DNA of 64,000 nucleotides from Bacillus spongiae (lineage in GTDB: Bacteria > Bacillota > Bacilli > Bacillales > Bacillaceae_K), in NCBI RefSeq assembly GCF_037120725.1, contig NZ_JBBAXC010000001.1, positions 186,001 to 250,000 on the forward strand, in the 5' to 3' direction. A program made the translations under genes and the position numbers. Below, in pieces: positions 47,205 through 57,038 of this stretch (position 1 is the first letter of the stretch; each line of letters begins with the position of its first letter). The notes beneath the pieces are model-generated. The model saw nothing but the letters and a program-made list of their open reading frames with translations, searched no databases and had not been told where the DNA came from.

Positions 47205-48245
47205 ATGGAGAATAATCACTTCAAAAAACTTTCAACAGTATTAGCAAATTATGGTGTAGAGCCACATTTTGTGGAATCCTTTGGAAAAGTTTTTAAAGTA
47301 TATAGTAGTAAAGGAACCTTTGCTGTAAAAAAACTATCAGCAGAAAAGGGTGTTGACTTTGTAAGAGCCATTCAATATATATATCAGCGAGGCTATAATC
47401 GAATTGTACCCGTATATCCAACGATGGATGGACGATATGCGGTATGGGACGAAAATGAGCTATTTTATTTGATGCCATGGCTTATCAATGAAGAAAAAGA
47501 AAACCGATATGAAAAGCACCAAAAGCTTTTTCGAGAACTAGCTCGCTTTCATCACCTTACATCGAATGAGCAGCCGATTAATGTGGAAGAGCGTACTGAG
47601 CATTATGAAATGATGACAGAGAAATGGGATAAGCAGAGAGAATTTTTAACAGAATTTTTAGATCGGTGTGAAAAAAAGGTATATATGTCACCATTCGAAC
47701 TGCAATTTTGTACGTACTATAATGAGATTTCACAATCTATTCATTTTGCACGAAGAAAATTAGATTCCTGGTACGAGCAAACTAAGGAAAATGACAAGGT
47801 CCGTACCGTAATCATTCACGGAAAATTGTCAACGGAACATTTTTTATATGATGAGCGAGGAATGGGCTACTTTAGTAATTTGGAAGAAATTCGCACAGCT
47901 TCGCCATTCCATGACTTGATTCCATTTTTGTCCAGAACATTACACACCTACCCGAAAATGAATGATGAGTGCGTGGATTGGTTAGTAACGTATTTTCAAC
48001 ATTTTCCTTATAGAGAAGAAGAAACCTTACTGTTTTTAGGGTACCTCGCCTACCCTTCTCTTACCATGAGGGTATTGGAGCAGTACTATCATCGTGAAAA
48101 AAAGAATGAGGCAAAATACGTTAAGAAGCTTCAGCATCAATATTGGGGGTTAAAAAATACGGAGTATATTGTCATGAAGATGGAAGAATGGGAACAACAG
48201 AAAAAAGCAACTGCTGTGGAGCAAGAAGAGACCACTTCTGACTAA
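47205..48245 (+). CDS. ysxE: CotS-family spore coat protein YsxE
   Basis: 346 residues from ATG 47205 (GAGGGTGGTG upstream). Kinase-like fold of the CotS/YutH/YsxE group (FKVYSSKGTFAVKKLS, LPWLIN-type hinge, VIIHGKLSTEHFLYDERG, IPFLSRTL). The catalytic HxDxxxxN motif is changed to HGKLSTEH, so catalysis is doubtful. In B. subtilis YsxE is a coat protein transcribed with spoVID. Confidence 0.9.
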   Translation: MENNHFKKLSTVLANYGVEPHFVESFGKVFKVYSSKGTFAVKKLSAEKGVDFVRAIQYIYQRGYNRIVPVYPTMDGRYAVWDENELFYLMPWLINEEKENRYEKHQKLFRELARFHHLTSNEQPINVEERTEHYEMMTEKWDKQREFLTEFLDRCEKKVYMSPFELQFCTYYNEISQSIHFARRKLDSWYEQTKENDKVRTVIIHGKLSTEHFLYDERGMGYFSNLEEIRTASPFHDLIPFLSRTLHTYPKMNDECVDWLVTYFQHFPYREEETLLFLGYLAYPSLTMRVLEQYYHREKKNEAKYVKKLQHQYWGLKNTEYIVMKMEEWEQQKKATAVEQEETTSD

Positions 48246-48282
48246 CTAAATTAGCTATCTACTATGAACTTGTTGATTTTAG

Positions 48283-48330
48283 CCATAGAACAAGGGAGCC
48301 ATCTTTTTATGAATCTCCCTTGTTCTATGG
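48283..48330 (+). terminator. Long inverted repeat after ysxE
   Basis: A 16-bp perfect stem (CCATAGAACAAGGGAG/CTCCCTTGTTCTATGG) encloses a 16-base loop. No long T run, so it may be a terminator or an RNA-stabilising hairpin. Confidence 0.7.
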
Positions 48331-48348
48331 TTAATTAAGTTTTATAGG

Positions 48349-49610
48349 AGGCCTACAGGAAGTAGGTCATGAAGGCGTTGCGACAGGACGTCGCGAACTT
48401 AGCCTTCGTTCCTTAATGTTGTCTAGCTCCACCGCCTAACGTCTAGTAAACTTGGCCACTCCTCCTTACGATAAGTCAACATCGAATCGCTTTGCTCTTC
48501 GTGTTTCCTTTATCTCATACGGAGCGGTTCAAGTTTATACGACGTTGATCAGGCGCCTCCGCTTAGGCCTACAGGAAGTAGGTCATGAAGGCGTTACGAC
48601 AGGACGTCGTGAATTTAGCCTTCGTTCCTTAATGTTGTCTAGCTCCAGCGCCTAACGTCTAGTAAACTTGCCCTCTCCTCCTTACGATAAGTCAACATCG
48701 CCTCGCTTTGCTCTTCGTGTTTCCTTTATCTCATGCGGAGCGACTCAAGTTTATACGTCGCTGAACGCCCTCCTCCGCTTTTCTTGTTGTCTAGCTGCGC
48801 CGGGTAGCAGCTCGGGGTCATTTGTCAAACCCCTCCGGAAATCAGGATTTCCTGCGTGCTTCGCCAAATGCCTGTCGCTGCTGAGCGACCCGTCTCCGCT
48901 TAGGCCTACAGGAAGTAGGTCATGAAGGCGTTACGACAGGACGTCGTGAATTTAGCCTTCGTTCCTTAATGTTGTCTAGCTCCGTCGGCCAGCGCCTAGC
49001 AAACTTGTGCACTCCTCCTTACGATAAGTCAACATCGAATCGCTTTGCTCTTCGTGTTTCCTTTATCTCGTGCGGAGCGACTCAAGTTTATACGTCGCTG
49101 AACGGCCTCCTCCGCTTTTCTTGTTGTCCAGCTCCGTCGGCCAGCGCCTAGCAAACTTGTGCACTCCTCCTTACGATAAGTCAACATCGAATTTCTTCGA
49201 AATTCGTGTTTCCTTTATCTCGTGCGGAGCGACTCAAGTTTATACGTCGCTGAACGGCCTCCTCCGCATTTCTTGTTGTCTAGCTGCGCCGGGTAGCAGC
49301 TCGGGGTCATTTGTCAAACCCCTCCGGAAATCAGGATTTCCTGCGTGCTTCGCCAAATGCCTGTCGCTGCTGAGCGACCCGTCTCCGCTTAGGCCTACAG
49401 GAAGTAGGTCATGAAGGCGTTACGACAGGACGTCGTGAATTTAGCCTTCGTTCATTAATGTTGTCTAGCTCCGTCGGCCAGCGCCTAGTAAACTTGTGCA
49501 CTCCTCCTTACGATAAGTCAACATCGAATCGCTTTGCTCTTCGTGTTTCCTTTATCTCGTGCGGAGCGACTCAAGTTTATACGTCGCTGAACGGCCTCCT
49601 CCGCTTTTCT
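48349..49610. repeat. Composite palindromic intergenic repeat array
   Basis: Four long units start at 48349, 48565, 48902 and 49391 (about 216 bases each), each beginning AGGCCTACAGGAAGTAGGTC and ending CTCCGCTT(TT). A half unit lies at 49121-49272. Two copies of a third module (48784-48901 and 49273-49390, containing CGCCGGGTAGCAGCTCGGG) stand before units 3 and 4. Unit cores hold nested palindromes (GAAGGC...ACGAC...GTCGT...GCCTTC). GC content is well above the surroundings. No convincing gene; short open frames are repeats of each other. Confidence 0.9.
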
Positions 49611-49801
49611 TATATCCATTCAAATTTAATGGCTATTGCTATGAAAGCAAAGATTAAGAGTAGTAATACGTCAAATGTGGTAGGCAATAGAAATGTTCTA
49701 ATTAATTGGAAAACGGTAAATGGAATGATGAGTTGTGCACAAATACTTCGAAATGTTTTAAGCCATGGGTGTAAAAGATAAGGGTTGTATTTTTTTCTCA
49801 T
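49610..49801 (-). CDS. Small membrane protein, 63 aa
   Basis: ATG 49801 is preceded by a strong AGGAGGAGG ribosome site, which decides this start over 49876. It has two hydrophobic segments (FRSICAQLIIPFTVFQLIRTFLL and FDVLLLLIFAFIAIAIKFEW). No family recognised. The stop touches the last repeat unit. Confidence 0.6.
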   Translation of the reverse strand: MRKKYNPYLLHPWLKTFRSICAQLIIPFTVFQLIRTFLLPTTFDVLLLLIFAFIAIAIKFEWI

Positions 49802-49895
49802 CTTTTCCTCCTCCTTTTTTTTAGTGTATGAGCGGAGAAAAAATACGTGAAGTGGAGAAAAAATGTATAAAATCAATTTTTTTTAGGGATAATGA

Positions 49896-49923
49896 TTGAC
49901 GTTATGAAAGTTTTTTATATACT
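49896..49923 (+). promoter_or_regulatory. Sigma-A promoter of valS
   Basis: TTGACG, 16-base spacer, TATACT, ahead of the T-box leader. Confidence 0.7.
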
Positions 49924-49949
49924 ATAAATATACATATCACAAATGCTCT

Positions 49950-50197
49950 GAACGGGAAGAGTATATTGGTACTTGCTTTTAGAGAGAGGAATGAATTGCT
50001 GAAACATTCCTTAAGTCAAGCCAATAGAAGGTCGCCCGGAAGCAGCTTCTATGAAACGGTGGAATTAGTAGAAGCCGGTCTAAATGACCGTTATGCCAAT
50101 GAAGATCTAAATAGCATGTTTATTTGTTATTTAGAAAAAAGGTGGTACCGCGAACACACTCCCTCGTCCTTTTATTGACGATGGGAGTTTTTGTTTT
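49950..50197 (+). promoter_or_regulatory. T-box riboswitch, valine (GUC specifier)
   Basis: T-box sequence GGTGGTACCGCG at 50141-50152. Stem I can be drawn: CGGG 49953-49956 with CCCG 50035-50038, TATTGG 49964-49969 with CCAATA 50021-50026; the specifier loop between them contains GTC at 50031-50033 (Val). The terminator stem ACTCCCTCGTC/GACGATGGGAGT (50158-50188) is followed by a T run. Uncharged tRNA-Val should favour the antiterminator and valS expression. Confidence 0.93.
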
Positions 50198-50224
50198 TTG
50201 TGGAAAAAGAAGGAGGAAATATAA

Positions 50225-52870
50225 ATGGAAAATCAAGAATTGACGATGCCAACAAAGTACGATCCCAATTTGGTTGAAAAAGGACGCTATCAATGGTGGC
50301 TAAAAGGGAAATATTTCGAAGCAAAGGGCGAAGAAAGTAAAACACCATATACAATCGTTATTCCCCCACCAAACGTAACTGGAAAACTACATCTTGGTCA
50401 TGCTTGGGATACGACACTCCAAGATATTTTGACTAGAATGAAACGAATGCAAGGGTATGATGCTTTATGGCTGCCAGGAATGGACCATGCAGGGATTGCC
50501 ACTCAAGCAAAAGTAGAAGAAAAGCTACGCGAAGAGGGGAAGTCACGTTATGATTTAGGCCGTGATAAGTTTGTTGCAGAAACGTGGAAGTGGAAGGATG
50601 AATACGCAGGCTTTATTCGTAATCAATGGGAAAAGCTGGGGTTAGGTCTAGATTATAGTCGAGAGCGTTTTACGCTAGATGAAGGACTTTCCAATGCTGT
50701 TCAGGAAGTATTTGTTACGCTATATAACAAAGAGTTAATCTATCGTGGAGAATACATTATTAACTGGGATCCAAAAACGAAAACAGCATTATCGGACATT
50801 GAGGTTATTTACAAAGATGTTCAAGGTGCATTTTACCATATGAAATACCCGCTTGCTGATGGATCTGGTTTTATTGAAATTGCAACAACGAGACCTGAGA
50901 CAATGTTGGGCGATACAGCCGTTGCCGTTCATCCGAAAGATGAGCGCTACAAAGACTTAATTGGCAAAACGGTGATATTACCGATTACAGGAAGAGAAAT
51001 TCCAATTGTAGGCGACGATTATGTAGATATGGAATTTGGTTCAGGAGCAGTAAAAATTACACCTGCACATGATCCAAATGACTTTGAAATTGGAAATCGC
51101 CATGATTTAGAACGCATTCTAGTAATGAATGAAGATGGCACGATGAATGAAAAAGCAGGAAAGTATGCAAACATGGATCGTTTTGACTGTCGTAAGCAAA
51201 TCGTAAAGGACTTGCAAGAAGAGGGTGTTTTATTCAAAATCGAAGAACATCTTCATTCGGTTGGACACTCTGAGCGAAGTGGTGCTGTTGTAGAACCGTA
51301 TTTATCAACACAATGGTTTGTTAAAATGCAACCACTTGCAGAACAAGCGATTTCATTGCAGAAATCAGAAGAGAAAGTACAATTTGTTCCAGATCGTTTT
51401 GAAAAGACCTACATGCATTGGATTGAAAATATCCGCGACTGGTGTATTTCTCGCCAGCTTTGGTGGGGGCATCGTATTCCTGCTTGGTACCATAAGGAAA
51501 CGGGGGAAGTTCATGTTGATCATAACCCGCCAGCGGATATTGAAAATTGGGAACAAGATACAGACGTGTTAGATACTTGGTTCTCTTCAGCATTATGGCC
51601 ATTTTCAACAATGGGTTGGCCTGACGTAAGTCAAGAAGACTTCAAACGTTATTATCCAACAGATGTACTGGTAACGGGCTATGATATTATTCCTTTCTGG
51701 GTTTCACGAATGATTTTCCAAGGCTTAGAGTTCACTGGTAAACGTCCATTCGATGATGTTCTAATACACGGATTAGTTCGGGCTGCAGATGGGCAAAAAA
51801 TGAGTAAATCCCTAGGAAATGGAATTGATCCAATGGAAATCATTGATCAATACGGGGCAGATGCGCTTCGATATTTCCTTGCAACAGGTTCTTCACCAGG
51901 GCAAGATTTACGTTTTAGTATAGAAAAGGTTGAATCAATTTGGAATTTTGCTAATAAAATTTGGAATGCTTCACGATTTGCCTTAATGAACATGAATGGC
52001 ATGAAGTACGAAGATATTGACTTGTCCGGAGAGAAATCTGTAGCGGATAAATGGATCTTAACTCGCTTAAATGAAACGATTGACAATGTGACGAAGCTTG
52101 CCGATAAGTATGAATTTGGAGAAGTTGGTCGAGTTCTGTATAACTTCATTTGGGATGATTTCTGTGATTGGTACATTGAAATGGCCAAGCTTCCACTTTA
52201 CGGTGAAGATGAAGTAGCTAAGAAAACGACTCGAAGTATTTTGGCCTATGTTTTGGATAATACAATGCGTTTGCTACATCCATTTATGCCGTTTATTACC
52301 GAGGAAATTTGGCAAAATCTACCTCATGAAGGTGAGTCGATTACGGTTGCTTCTTGGCCAACTGTGAAGGCTGATTTATCTGACGAGCAAGCAGCAAGTG
52401 AAATGAAGTTATTGGTAGAAATCATTCGTTCTGTACGTAACATACGCGCAGAAGTAAATACACCTTTAAGTAAAAAAATTAACATATTGATTAAGCCAAA
52501 AGATGAAAACGTATTGGCTGTATTAGAAAAAAATGCGGGGTATATTGAGCGCTTCTGTAACCCGGAGGTTCTGGAAATATCCTCTTCAATTACGGCTCCG
52601 GAGAAAGCCATGTCAGCAGTAGTGACAGGTGCTGAATTGTTCTTACCGCTCGCCGGCTTAATCAATATTGAAGAGGAAATTGCCCGTTTAGAGAAAGAGT
52701 TGGAAAAGTGGAATAAAGAGGTAGCTCGTGTACAAGGGAAACTGAACAACGAACGCTTTGTTAGTAAGGCACCAAAAAATGTTGTAGATGAAGAACGTGA
52801 AAAAGAAAAAATATATATCGAAAAGCGTACAACCGTTCAAGCTCGAATCGAAGAACTAAAAAGCGAATAA
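50225..52870 (+). CDS. valS: Valyl-tRNA synthetase
   Basis: 881 residues, class I enzyme. HIGH-type motif LHLGHA near residue 54, editing (CP1) domain about 155-380 ([17 protein letters not shown]), KMSKS at about 524 ([11 protein letters not shown]), anticodon-binding domain from about 610, and a C-terminal coiled coil (815-880, [21 protein letters not shown]). AGGAGG precedes ATG 50225. Controlled by the T-box leader. Confidence 0.98.
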   Translation: MENQELTMPTKYDPNLVEKGRYQWWLKGKYFEAKGEESKTPYTIVIPPPNVTGKLHLGHAWDTTLQDILTRMKRMQGYDALWLPGMDHAGIATQAKVEEKLREEGKSRYDLGRDKFVAETWKWKDEYAGFIRNQWEKLGLGLDYSRERFTLDEGLSNAVQEVFVTLYNKELIYRGEYIINWDPKTKTALSDIEVIYKDVQGAFYHMKYPLADGSGFIEIATTRPETMLGDTAVAVHPKDERYKDLIGKTVILPITGREIPIVGDDYVDMEFGSGAVKITPAHDPNDFEIGNRHDLERILVMNEDGTMNEKAGKYANMDRFDCRKQIVKDLQEEGVLFKIEEHLHSVGHSERSGAVVEPYLSTQWFVKMQPLAEQAISLQKSEEKVQFVPDRFEKTYMHWIENIRDWCISRQLWWGHRIPAWYHKETGEVHVDHNPPADIENWEQDTDVLDTWFSSALWPFSTMGWPDVSQEDFKRYYPTDVLVTGYDIIPFWVSRMIFQGLEFTGKRPFDDVLIHGLVRAADGQKMSKSLGNGIDPMEIIDQYGADALRYFLATGSSPGQDLRFSIEKVESIWNFANKIWNASRFALMNMNGMKYEDIDLSGEKSVADKWILTRLNETIDNVTKLADKYEFGEVGRVLYNFIWDDFCDWYIEMAKLPLYGEDEVAKKTTRSILAYVLDNTMRLLHPFMPFITEEIWQNLPHEGESITVASWPTVKADLSDEQAASEMKLLVEIIRSVRNIRAEVNTPLSKKINILIKPKDENVLAVLEKNAGYIERFCNPEVLEISSSITAPEKAMSAVVTGAELFLPLAGLINIEEEIARLEKELEKWNKEVARVQGKLNNERFVSKAPKNVVDEEREKEKIYIEKRTTVQARIEELKSE

Positions 52871-52962
52871 TATTAAATAGAAGTCTTGTCTAAAGAGGCT
52901 TCATGACTTACATTTTGTAGTGTTTTTCTATCAGAAAAATTCTTCTCTTTTTAGAAAATGGG

Positions 52963-52992
52963 GACGAACCTTTATGTTAGGTTCGTCCTTTC
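52963..52992 (+). terminator. Terminator after valS
   Basis: 9-bp stem GACGAACCT/AGGTTCGTC with a 7-base loop and a short T-rich tail. Confidence 0.85.
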
Positions 52993-53021
52993 CTATATTA
53001 TGGTAAAGGAAGCTGATTTTC

Positions 53022-54335
53022 TTGAAAACATATAATGATGCTCTTGATTGGATTCATTCTCGTTTGAGATTTGGCATAAAAACTGGCTTTGAAAGGATGA
53101 ATGCTTTATTAAAGAAACTTAACTACCCAGAACGTGAGATTAAAGCGATTCATATCGGTGGGACAAATGGAAAAGGGTCCACTCTAACTTATATGAGGTC
53201 GATTCTTCAAGAAGCAGGCTATACAGTCGGTTCCTTTACATCACCTTATATTGAAACCTTTAATGAGCGAATCAGTGTAAATGGAAAGCCAATCAATAAT
53301 GATGAAATTCTCCAGCTTGTGAATGTAATAAAACCACTAGTGGACCAGCTCGAAAAAGAGGAGGACATTATACCGACAGAATTTGAAATCATTACAGCAA
53401 TGTGTTTTTATTATTTTGCTTTTGTAAAGCAGGTAGATATTGTATTGGTTGAGGTAGGCCTAGGTGGCCGATTAGATTCTACTAACGTGGTAATGCCTGA
53501 ATTATCTATCATTACATCCATTGGTCTTGATCATACCCATATACTTGGAAATACATTATCGGAAATAGCAAAAGAAAAAGCAGGGATAATTAAACAGCGT
53601 CGCCCTGTTGTATCCGCTGTAAAGCAAATCGAAGCAGTAAGAGTGATTCAAGAAACTAGTGAAAAACAAGCTTCCCCTCTTTTTATGTTACAAAAAGATT
53701 TTTTTGCAAAACATGTAAACTCGTTAGAGAATGGAGAGGCATTCTCCTATCGTTCAGAAACTCTTGATTTAAAAAATTTAATTATTTCAATGCATGGGAG
53801 ACACCAAGTTGAAAATGCCTCATTGGCTATTAAAGGAATAGAATTATTAAATGAGAAAAACGATTGGAATATAAGCAGCGAACACATTAGAGAAGGCCTT
53901 AAATCTGCTTTTTGGCCTGTTCGGATGGAAGTCGTAATAAAAAAACCGATGGTCATTTTAGATGGTGCTCATAACAGAGAAGGTGTCGAGGTTTTGTGCA
54001 ATACAATTGAGGAAAAGTTTTCAGATAAAGAAGTGACAATTCTTTTTACAGCGTTATTAGATAAAGACATTACGTCAATGATTGATCAATTAAAGGGGAT
54101 ATCGGATCAACTCTTACTTACAACGTTTGATTTTCCTAGAGCACCATCCAGTCAGCAGCTATCGGATTTTGCAAACGAATACAATGTTAAGTACACGGAA
54201 AATTGGAAAGATTTTATAGTCAAACAACAAAGTATAATGACATCAAGTGATTTGTTAGTCATTACAGGATCTTTATACTTTTTGTCAGAGGTAAGAGAAT
54301 ATATCGTTAAACTGTTAGAAAATAAAAATAATTAA
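53022..54335 (+). CDS. folC: Folylpolyglutamate synthase / dihydrofolate synthase
   Basis: 437 residues from TTG 53022 with AAAGGAAG upstream. Mur-ligase-type enzyme adding glutamate to folates. P-loop GGTNGKGST near 47-55, FTSPYIETFNERI, the omega-loop/Mg region GLGGRLDSTNVV, the DHTHILGNT motif with the modified-lysine region KEKAGIIK, and DGAHNREGV. Length normal. Confidence 0.95.
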   Translation: MKTYNDALDWIHSRLRFGIKTGFERMNALLKKLNYPEREIKAIHIGGTNGKGSTLTYMRSILQEAGYTVGSFTSPYIETFNERISVNGKPINNDEILQLVNVIKPLVDQLEKEEDIIPTEFEIITAMCFYYFAFVKQVDIVLVEVGLGGRLDSTNVVMPELSIITSIGLDHTHILGNTLSEIAKEKAGIIKQRRPVVSAVKQIEAVRVIQETSEKQASPLFMLQKDFFAKHVNSLENGEAFSYRSETLDLKNLIISMHGRHQVENASLAIKGIELLNEKNDWNISSEHIREGLKSAFWPVRMEVVIKKPMVILDGAHNREGVEVLCNTIEEKFSDKEVTILFTALLDKDITSMIDQLKGISDQLLLTTFDFPRAPSSQQLSDFANEYNVKYTENWKDFIVKQQSIMTSSDLLVITGSLYFLSEVREYIVKLLENKNN

Positions 54336-54336
54336 T

Positions 54337-54365
54337 GTGACAATTAATTTCTAATTTGATAAAAT
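54337..54365 (+). promoter_or_regulatory. Candidate sigma-A promoter of the GGDEF gene
   Basis: GTGACA, 17-base spacer, TAAAAT. Transcription would begin near 54372, only a few bases before ATG 54377. Confidence 0.6.
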
Positions 54366-54406
54366 ATTGGTAAAATATGAAGAATTATTGTAAGGAGGCG
54401 GTAAAG

Positions 54407-56110
54407 CTGTCAGTATCAAGAAAGGCAACAACCATCATATGGTTAATATGGTTAGCCCTTGTACCAACCGGCATTTGGTTAACCTATCTTTACTTTCCTC
54501 CTTCAACATTAAATATCTTGGATATTTTATTATTTATTGTACTTGCAACGGTGGTTGCACTACTTCCAATCGTTATTAGTGGTACACCGGTTTATATGAT
54601 TCAAACCATATCTTTTGCAGCCTTTTTAAAATACGGATTGTTTTTTGAAGTTATTTTGATACAATTTTCCATTATTCCATTAATGTTGCGATTGCAGTTG
54701 AAAAAAGAAGATTTATATCGCTATCCGTTGAACTCAACAATGTTCTTCTTTATTTCTATCATTAGTGGACTTACCTATTACGGCCTTGGGGGAGTAACAG
54801 GCTCTGTACAATTTTCTCAATTGATTTTGCCATCTTGTGTGTATATAGTAATGGGGGTCATCGTAAATCAGTTTTTACTGTATTACTTTCATCATTTAAT
54901 TGGGAGAAAGAGAAAGTTCTTTAGCGAAGACATGGTATGGGATAGCATTACAACGATAACGATGTTTCCTGTTGGACTAAATTTATATTTTCTAAATCAA
55001 GAAATTGGTTTAATTTCCTTTTTCCTTATTGGCTTTCCAGTTGCAAGTGTAAGCTTTTTACTGAGTATGTATAGATCATCAGAGGATGTGAATGAAAGTT
55101 TACAAAAAGCAGTAGAAATTGGTCATGATTTAACGGAAAGATTAAAGAGAAATGAAGTATTAGATGTTTTTCTTCAGCGGATTACTCAAATTGTCCCAGT
55201 GGATTATAGTTATATCTTAAATGTAAAAGAAAATCGCTTAGAATTAATGAAGAGAATGGAAAAAGGAGCCTTTATGCCAAATACTCTTCCTCCTCATCAC
55301 CGTAATGAAGGAATTAGTGGTCGAGTTTGGGCAACTGGAAGGTCTGTTATTTACAGTAAGCAAAAAGAATGGGCCGTCATCGCAGAAGGGTATATGCCTG
55401 AAAATGTGGAAAGTGTGATGTGTGTTCCAATTGTTCGGAATCAAAAAGTAGAAGGGGTATTGTTACTTGCAAGTGAAAAGCAGAAAGCATACGAGAAATA
55501 CCACTTAATGATTGTCGATATATTATGTTCCTACTTTGGAGTTGCCATTCAAAATGCTGGTTATTACGAAGAAACAAAACGAGAAAATGAACGCTGTGCT
55601 TTAACGAAGCTTTATAATTATCGCTACTTTGATGGATTGTTAAATAGAGAATTTAAAGCATTACTAGCAGGTAAACATAAAACGCTTTCGTTAATTATTT
55701 TAGATTTGGATCATTTTAAGCAAATTAATGATTCGTTTGGCCATGAAAGCGGAAATGAAATATTGCGTGAGCTCGCGCTTCGATTGACGATGATTGTTGG
55801 GAGCAAAGGAACGGTAGCGCGATATGGTGGAGAAGAGTTTGTTGTGCTATTGCCAGATGTTAATAAGTCGGACGCGCTTATTAAAGCCGAAGAAATTCGT
55901 AATGGAATTGCTAATCGTCCATTTACTATACATAACAGTCTAAGTTTAAATAGAAATCGTGAAAAAGTAAAAGTAACGGCGAGTATAGGGATTGCATCTG
56001 CTCCAAATGATGGAGATGATGGGCTATCCTTGATTAGGCACGCTGATCGGGCCCTTTATATTGGGGCGAAGCGTGCTGGAAGAAATCGTGTTGCGGAATA
56101 TGTTAAATGA
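54407..56110 (+). CDS. Membrane GAF-GGDEF diguanylate cyclase, possible CTG start
   Basis: 567 residues from CTG 54407, or 577 from ATG 54377. About seven N-terminal membrane helices (to about 225), a GAF domain (about 240-400, PVDYSYILNVKENRLELM, MCVPIVRNQKVEGVLLLASE) and a C-terminal GGDEF domain with active-site RYGGEEF and substrate motif DLDHFKQINDSFGHESGNE. It should make cyclic-di-GMP under control of a small-molecule or membrane signal. AAGGAGG (54392-54398) lies downstream of ATG 54377 and eight bases before CTG 54407, so CTG is favoured by spacing. Not present at this locus in B. subtilis. Confidence 0.9.
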   Translation: MSVSRKATTIIWLIWLALVPTGIWLTYLYFPPSTLNILDILLFIVLATVVALLPIVISGTPVYMIQTISFAAFLKYGLFFEVILIQFSIIPLMLRLQLKKEDLYRYPLNSTMFFFISIISGLTYYGLGGVTGSVQFSQLILPSCVYIVMGVIVNQFLLYYFHHLIGRKRKFFSEDMVWDSITTITMFPVGLNLYFLNQEIGLISFFLIGFPVASVSFLLSMYRSSEDVNESLQKAVEIGHDLTERLKRNEVLDVFLQRITQIVPVDYSYILNVKENRLELMKRMEKGAFMPNTLPPHHRNEGISGRVWATGRSVIYSKQKEWAVIAEGYMPENVESVMCVPIVRNQKVEGVLLLASEKQKAYEKYHLMIVDILCSYFGVAIQNAGYYEETKRENERCALTKLYNYRYFDGLLNREFKALLAGKHKTLSLIILDLDHFKQINDSFGHESGNEILRELALRLTMIVGSKGTVARYGGEEFVVLLPDVNKSDALIKAEEIRNGIANRPFTIHNSLSLNRNREKVKVTASIGIASAPNDGDDGLSLIRHADRALYIGAKRAGRNRVAEYVK

Positions 56111-56112
56111 GA

Positions 56113-56143
56113 AGGTTCTATCATCGTAGATAGAACTTTTTTC
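56113..56143 (+). terminator. Terminator after GGDEF gene
   Basis: Stem GTTCTATC/GATAGAAC, loop ATCGTA, six T. Confidence 0.9.
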
Positions 56144-56375
56144 TATTGTTCTAGTTTTCTGTGAGACCTTATTAGAAAGGAATCATATATCAGAATAGGA
56201 TAAAGAGGGTCTATTCATACAATCTATGCCATTATTCACCCCATAATTAAATAGTACTCAATTTAAGGAGATATAAGCACTCAGTGAAAAAGTACTAATT
56301 ATTATAAAAATAAATGGAGATTAACTTAGGATAACATTATATTATATTAATCTATCTTTACATGGGAGGCTAGCA

Positions 56376-56438
56376 GTGAAGCATAAGAAAGACCCTAAAA
56401 GAATTAAAATTCTAAAGGGTCCAAAGCAAAGAAACTGA
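56376..56438 (+). CDS. Possible basic micropeptide (20 aa)
   Basis: GTG 56376 lies six bases after GGGAGG and opens MKHKKDPKRIKILKGPKQRN, strongly basic. It overlaps the hairpin that would terminate the opposing small gene. Translation is unproven; the ribosome site is the only support. Confidence 0.35.
   Translation: MKHKKDPKRIKILKGPKQRN
56391..56421 (-). terminator. Hairpin ending the reverse-strand micropeptide transcript
   Basis: GACCCT/AGGGTC outer and AGAATT/AATTCT inner stems; read on the reverse strand it is followed by TTTCTT. Confidence 0.6.
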
Positions 56439-56540
56439 ATGCCAAGATGTAAGTTATTTCACTATTTAATGAATAATAAAAATATGTACGATTCCAGTTC
56501 ATTGTCTTTCAAAAACAACAATCATAAAAAATGACTCAAA

Positions 56541-56621
56541 TTAGCTTACTGCTTGTAATAGCGTGATAACTAGAGGGATAAGTCCACCAATGAAACTTAA
56601 TACAGCAATTGCAATCTCCAT
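56541..56621 (-). CDS. Hydrophobic micropeptide (26 aa), toxin- or bacteriocin-like
   Basis: MEIAIAVLSFIGG then LIPLVITLLQAVS: one membrane-spanning or amphipathic helix with a single charged residue. Support for a real gene is unusually good for its size: promoter with 17-base spacer, SD GGGAGG nine bases before the ATG, and a downstream hairpin. Such features fit type I toxins (BsrG/TxpA kind), leaderless bacteriocins or small membrane regulators. No family match is claimed. An ABC exporter pair begins 400 bases away on the other strand. Confidence 0.6.
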   Translation of the reverse strand: MEIAIAVLSFIGGLIPLVITLLQAVS

Positions 56622-56670
56622 ACCATCTAACCTCCCTTTGAATAGTTTGAATCTTTTGATTCATATGAAT

Positions 56671-56699
56671 ATTATAAAATGTTATTGCAGATTTGTAAA
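56671..56699 (-). promoter_or_regulatory. Strong sigma-A promoter of the micropeptide gene
   Basis: On the reverse strand TTTACA (56694-56699), exactly 17 bases, TATAAT (56671-56676). Transcription would begin near 56664, giving a leader of about 43 bases that contains the small hairpin GAATC-AAAA-GATTC. Confidence 0.85.
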
Positions 56700-57038
56700 G
56701 AAGTAAGTCGAACGGTTATTCTAAGTTTGTCAGATACAAGTGAAAGAATTGTCAGTTTTTATATAATGAAAAAGAGTATGCTAAAAAATAACATAAAATA
56801 CTATATATGTTATAATTTTTATAATTTCATTAATGACTATTGAAACATTTTTTTGAAATTAAAGTTTCCAAAAGGTTGGTACTATTGAATGAAGAGTGAA
56901 AAGTTGAATGATTAATTTTCTTATTATATTGGATACATCTCGTCGTAACCAAGTAAGTAACTCATGAGGCGCACGTACATGCTAAATGCTTAAGGACCAG
57001 TAAAATAATCGTATTGATATACCAAGAAAGGGGATTTC
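56700..57038. other. Intergenic region before ABC exporter
   Basis: AT-rich. The transporter promoter should be here, but I cannot single out a convincing one. Confidence 0.4.

Noticed and set aside
48452-49781. Several open frames of 60-114 codons in the repeat array (PPYDKSTS...FALRVSFIS products)
   Set aside because: They lack ribosome sites, repeat with the DNA units and change frame freely; they are by-products of GC-rich repeats.
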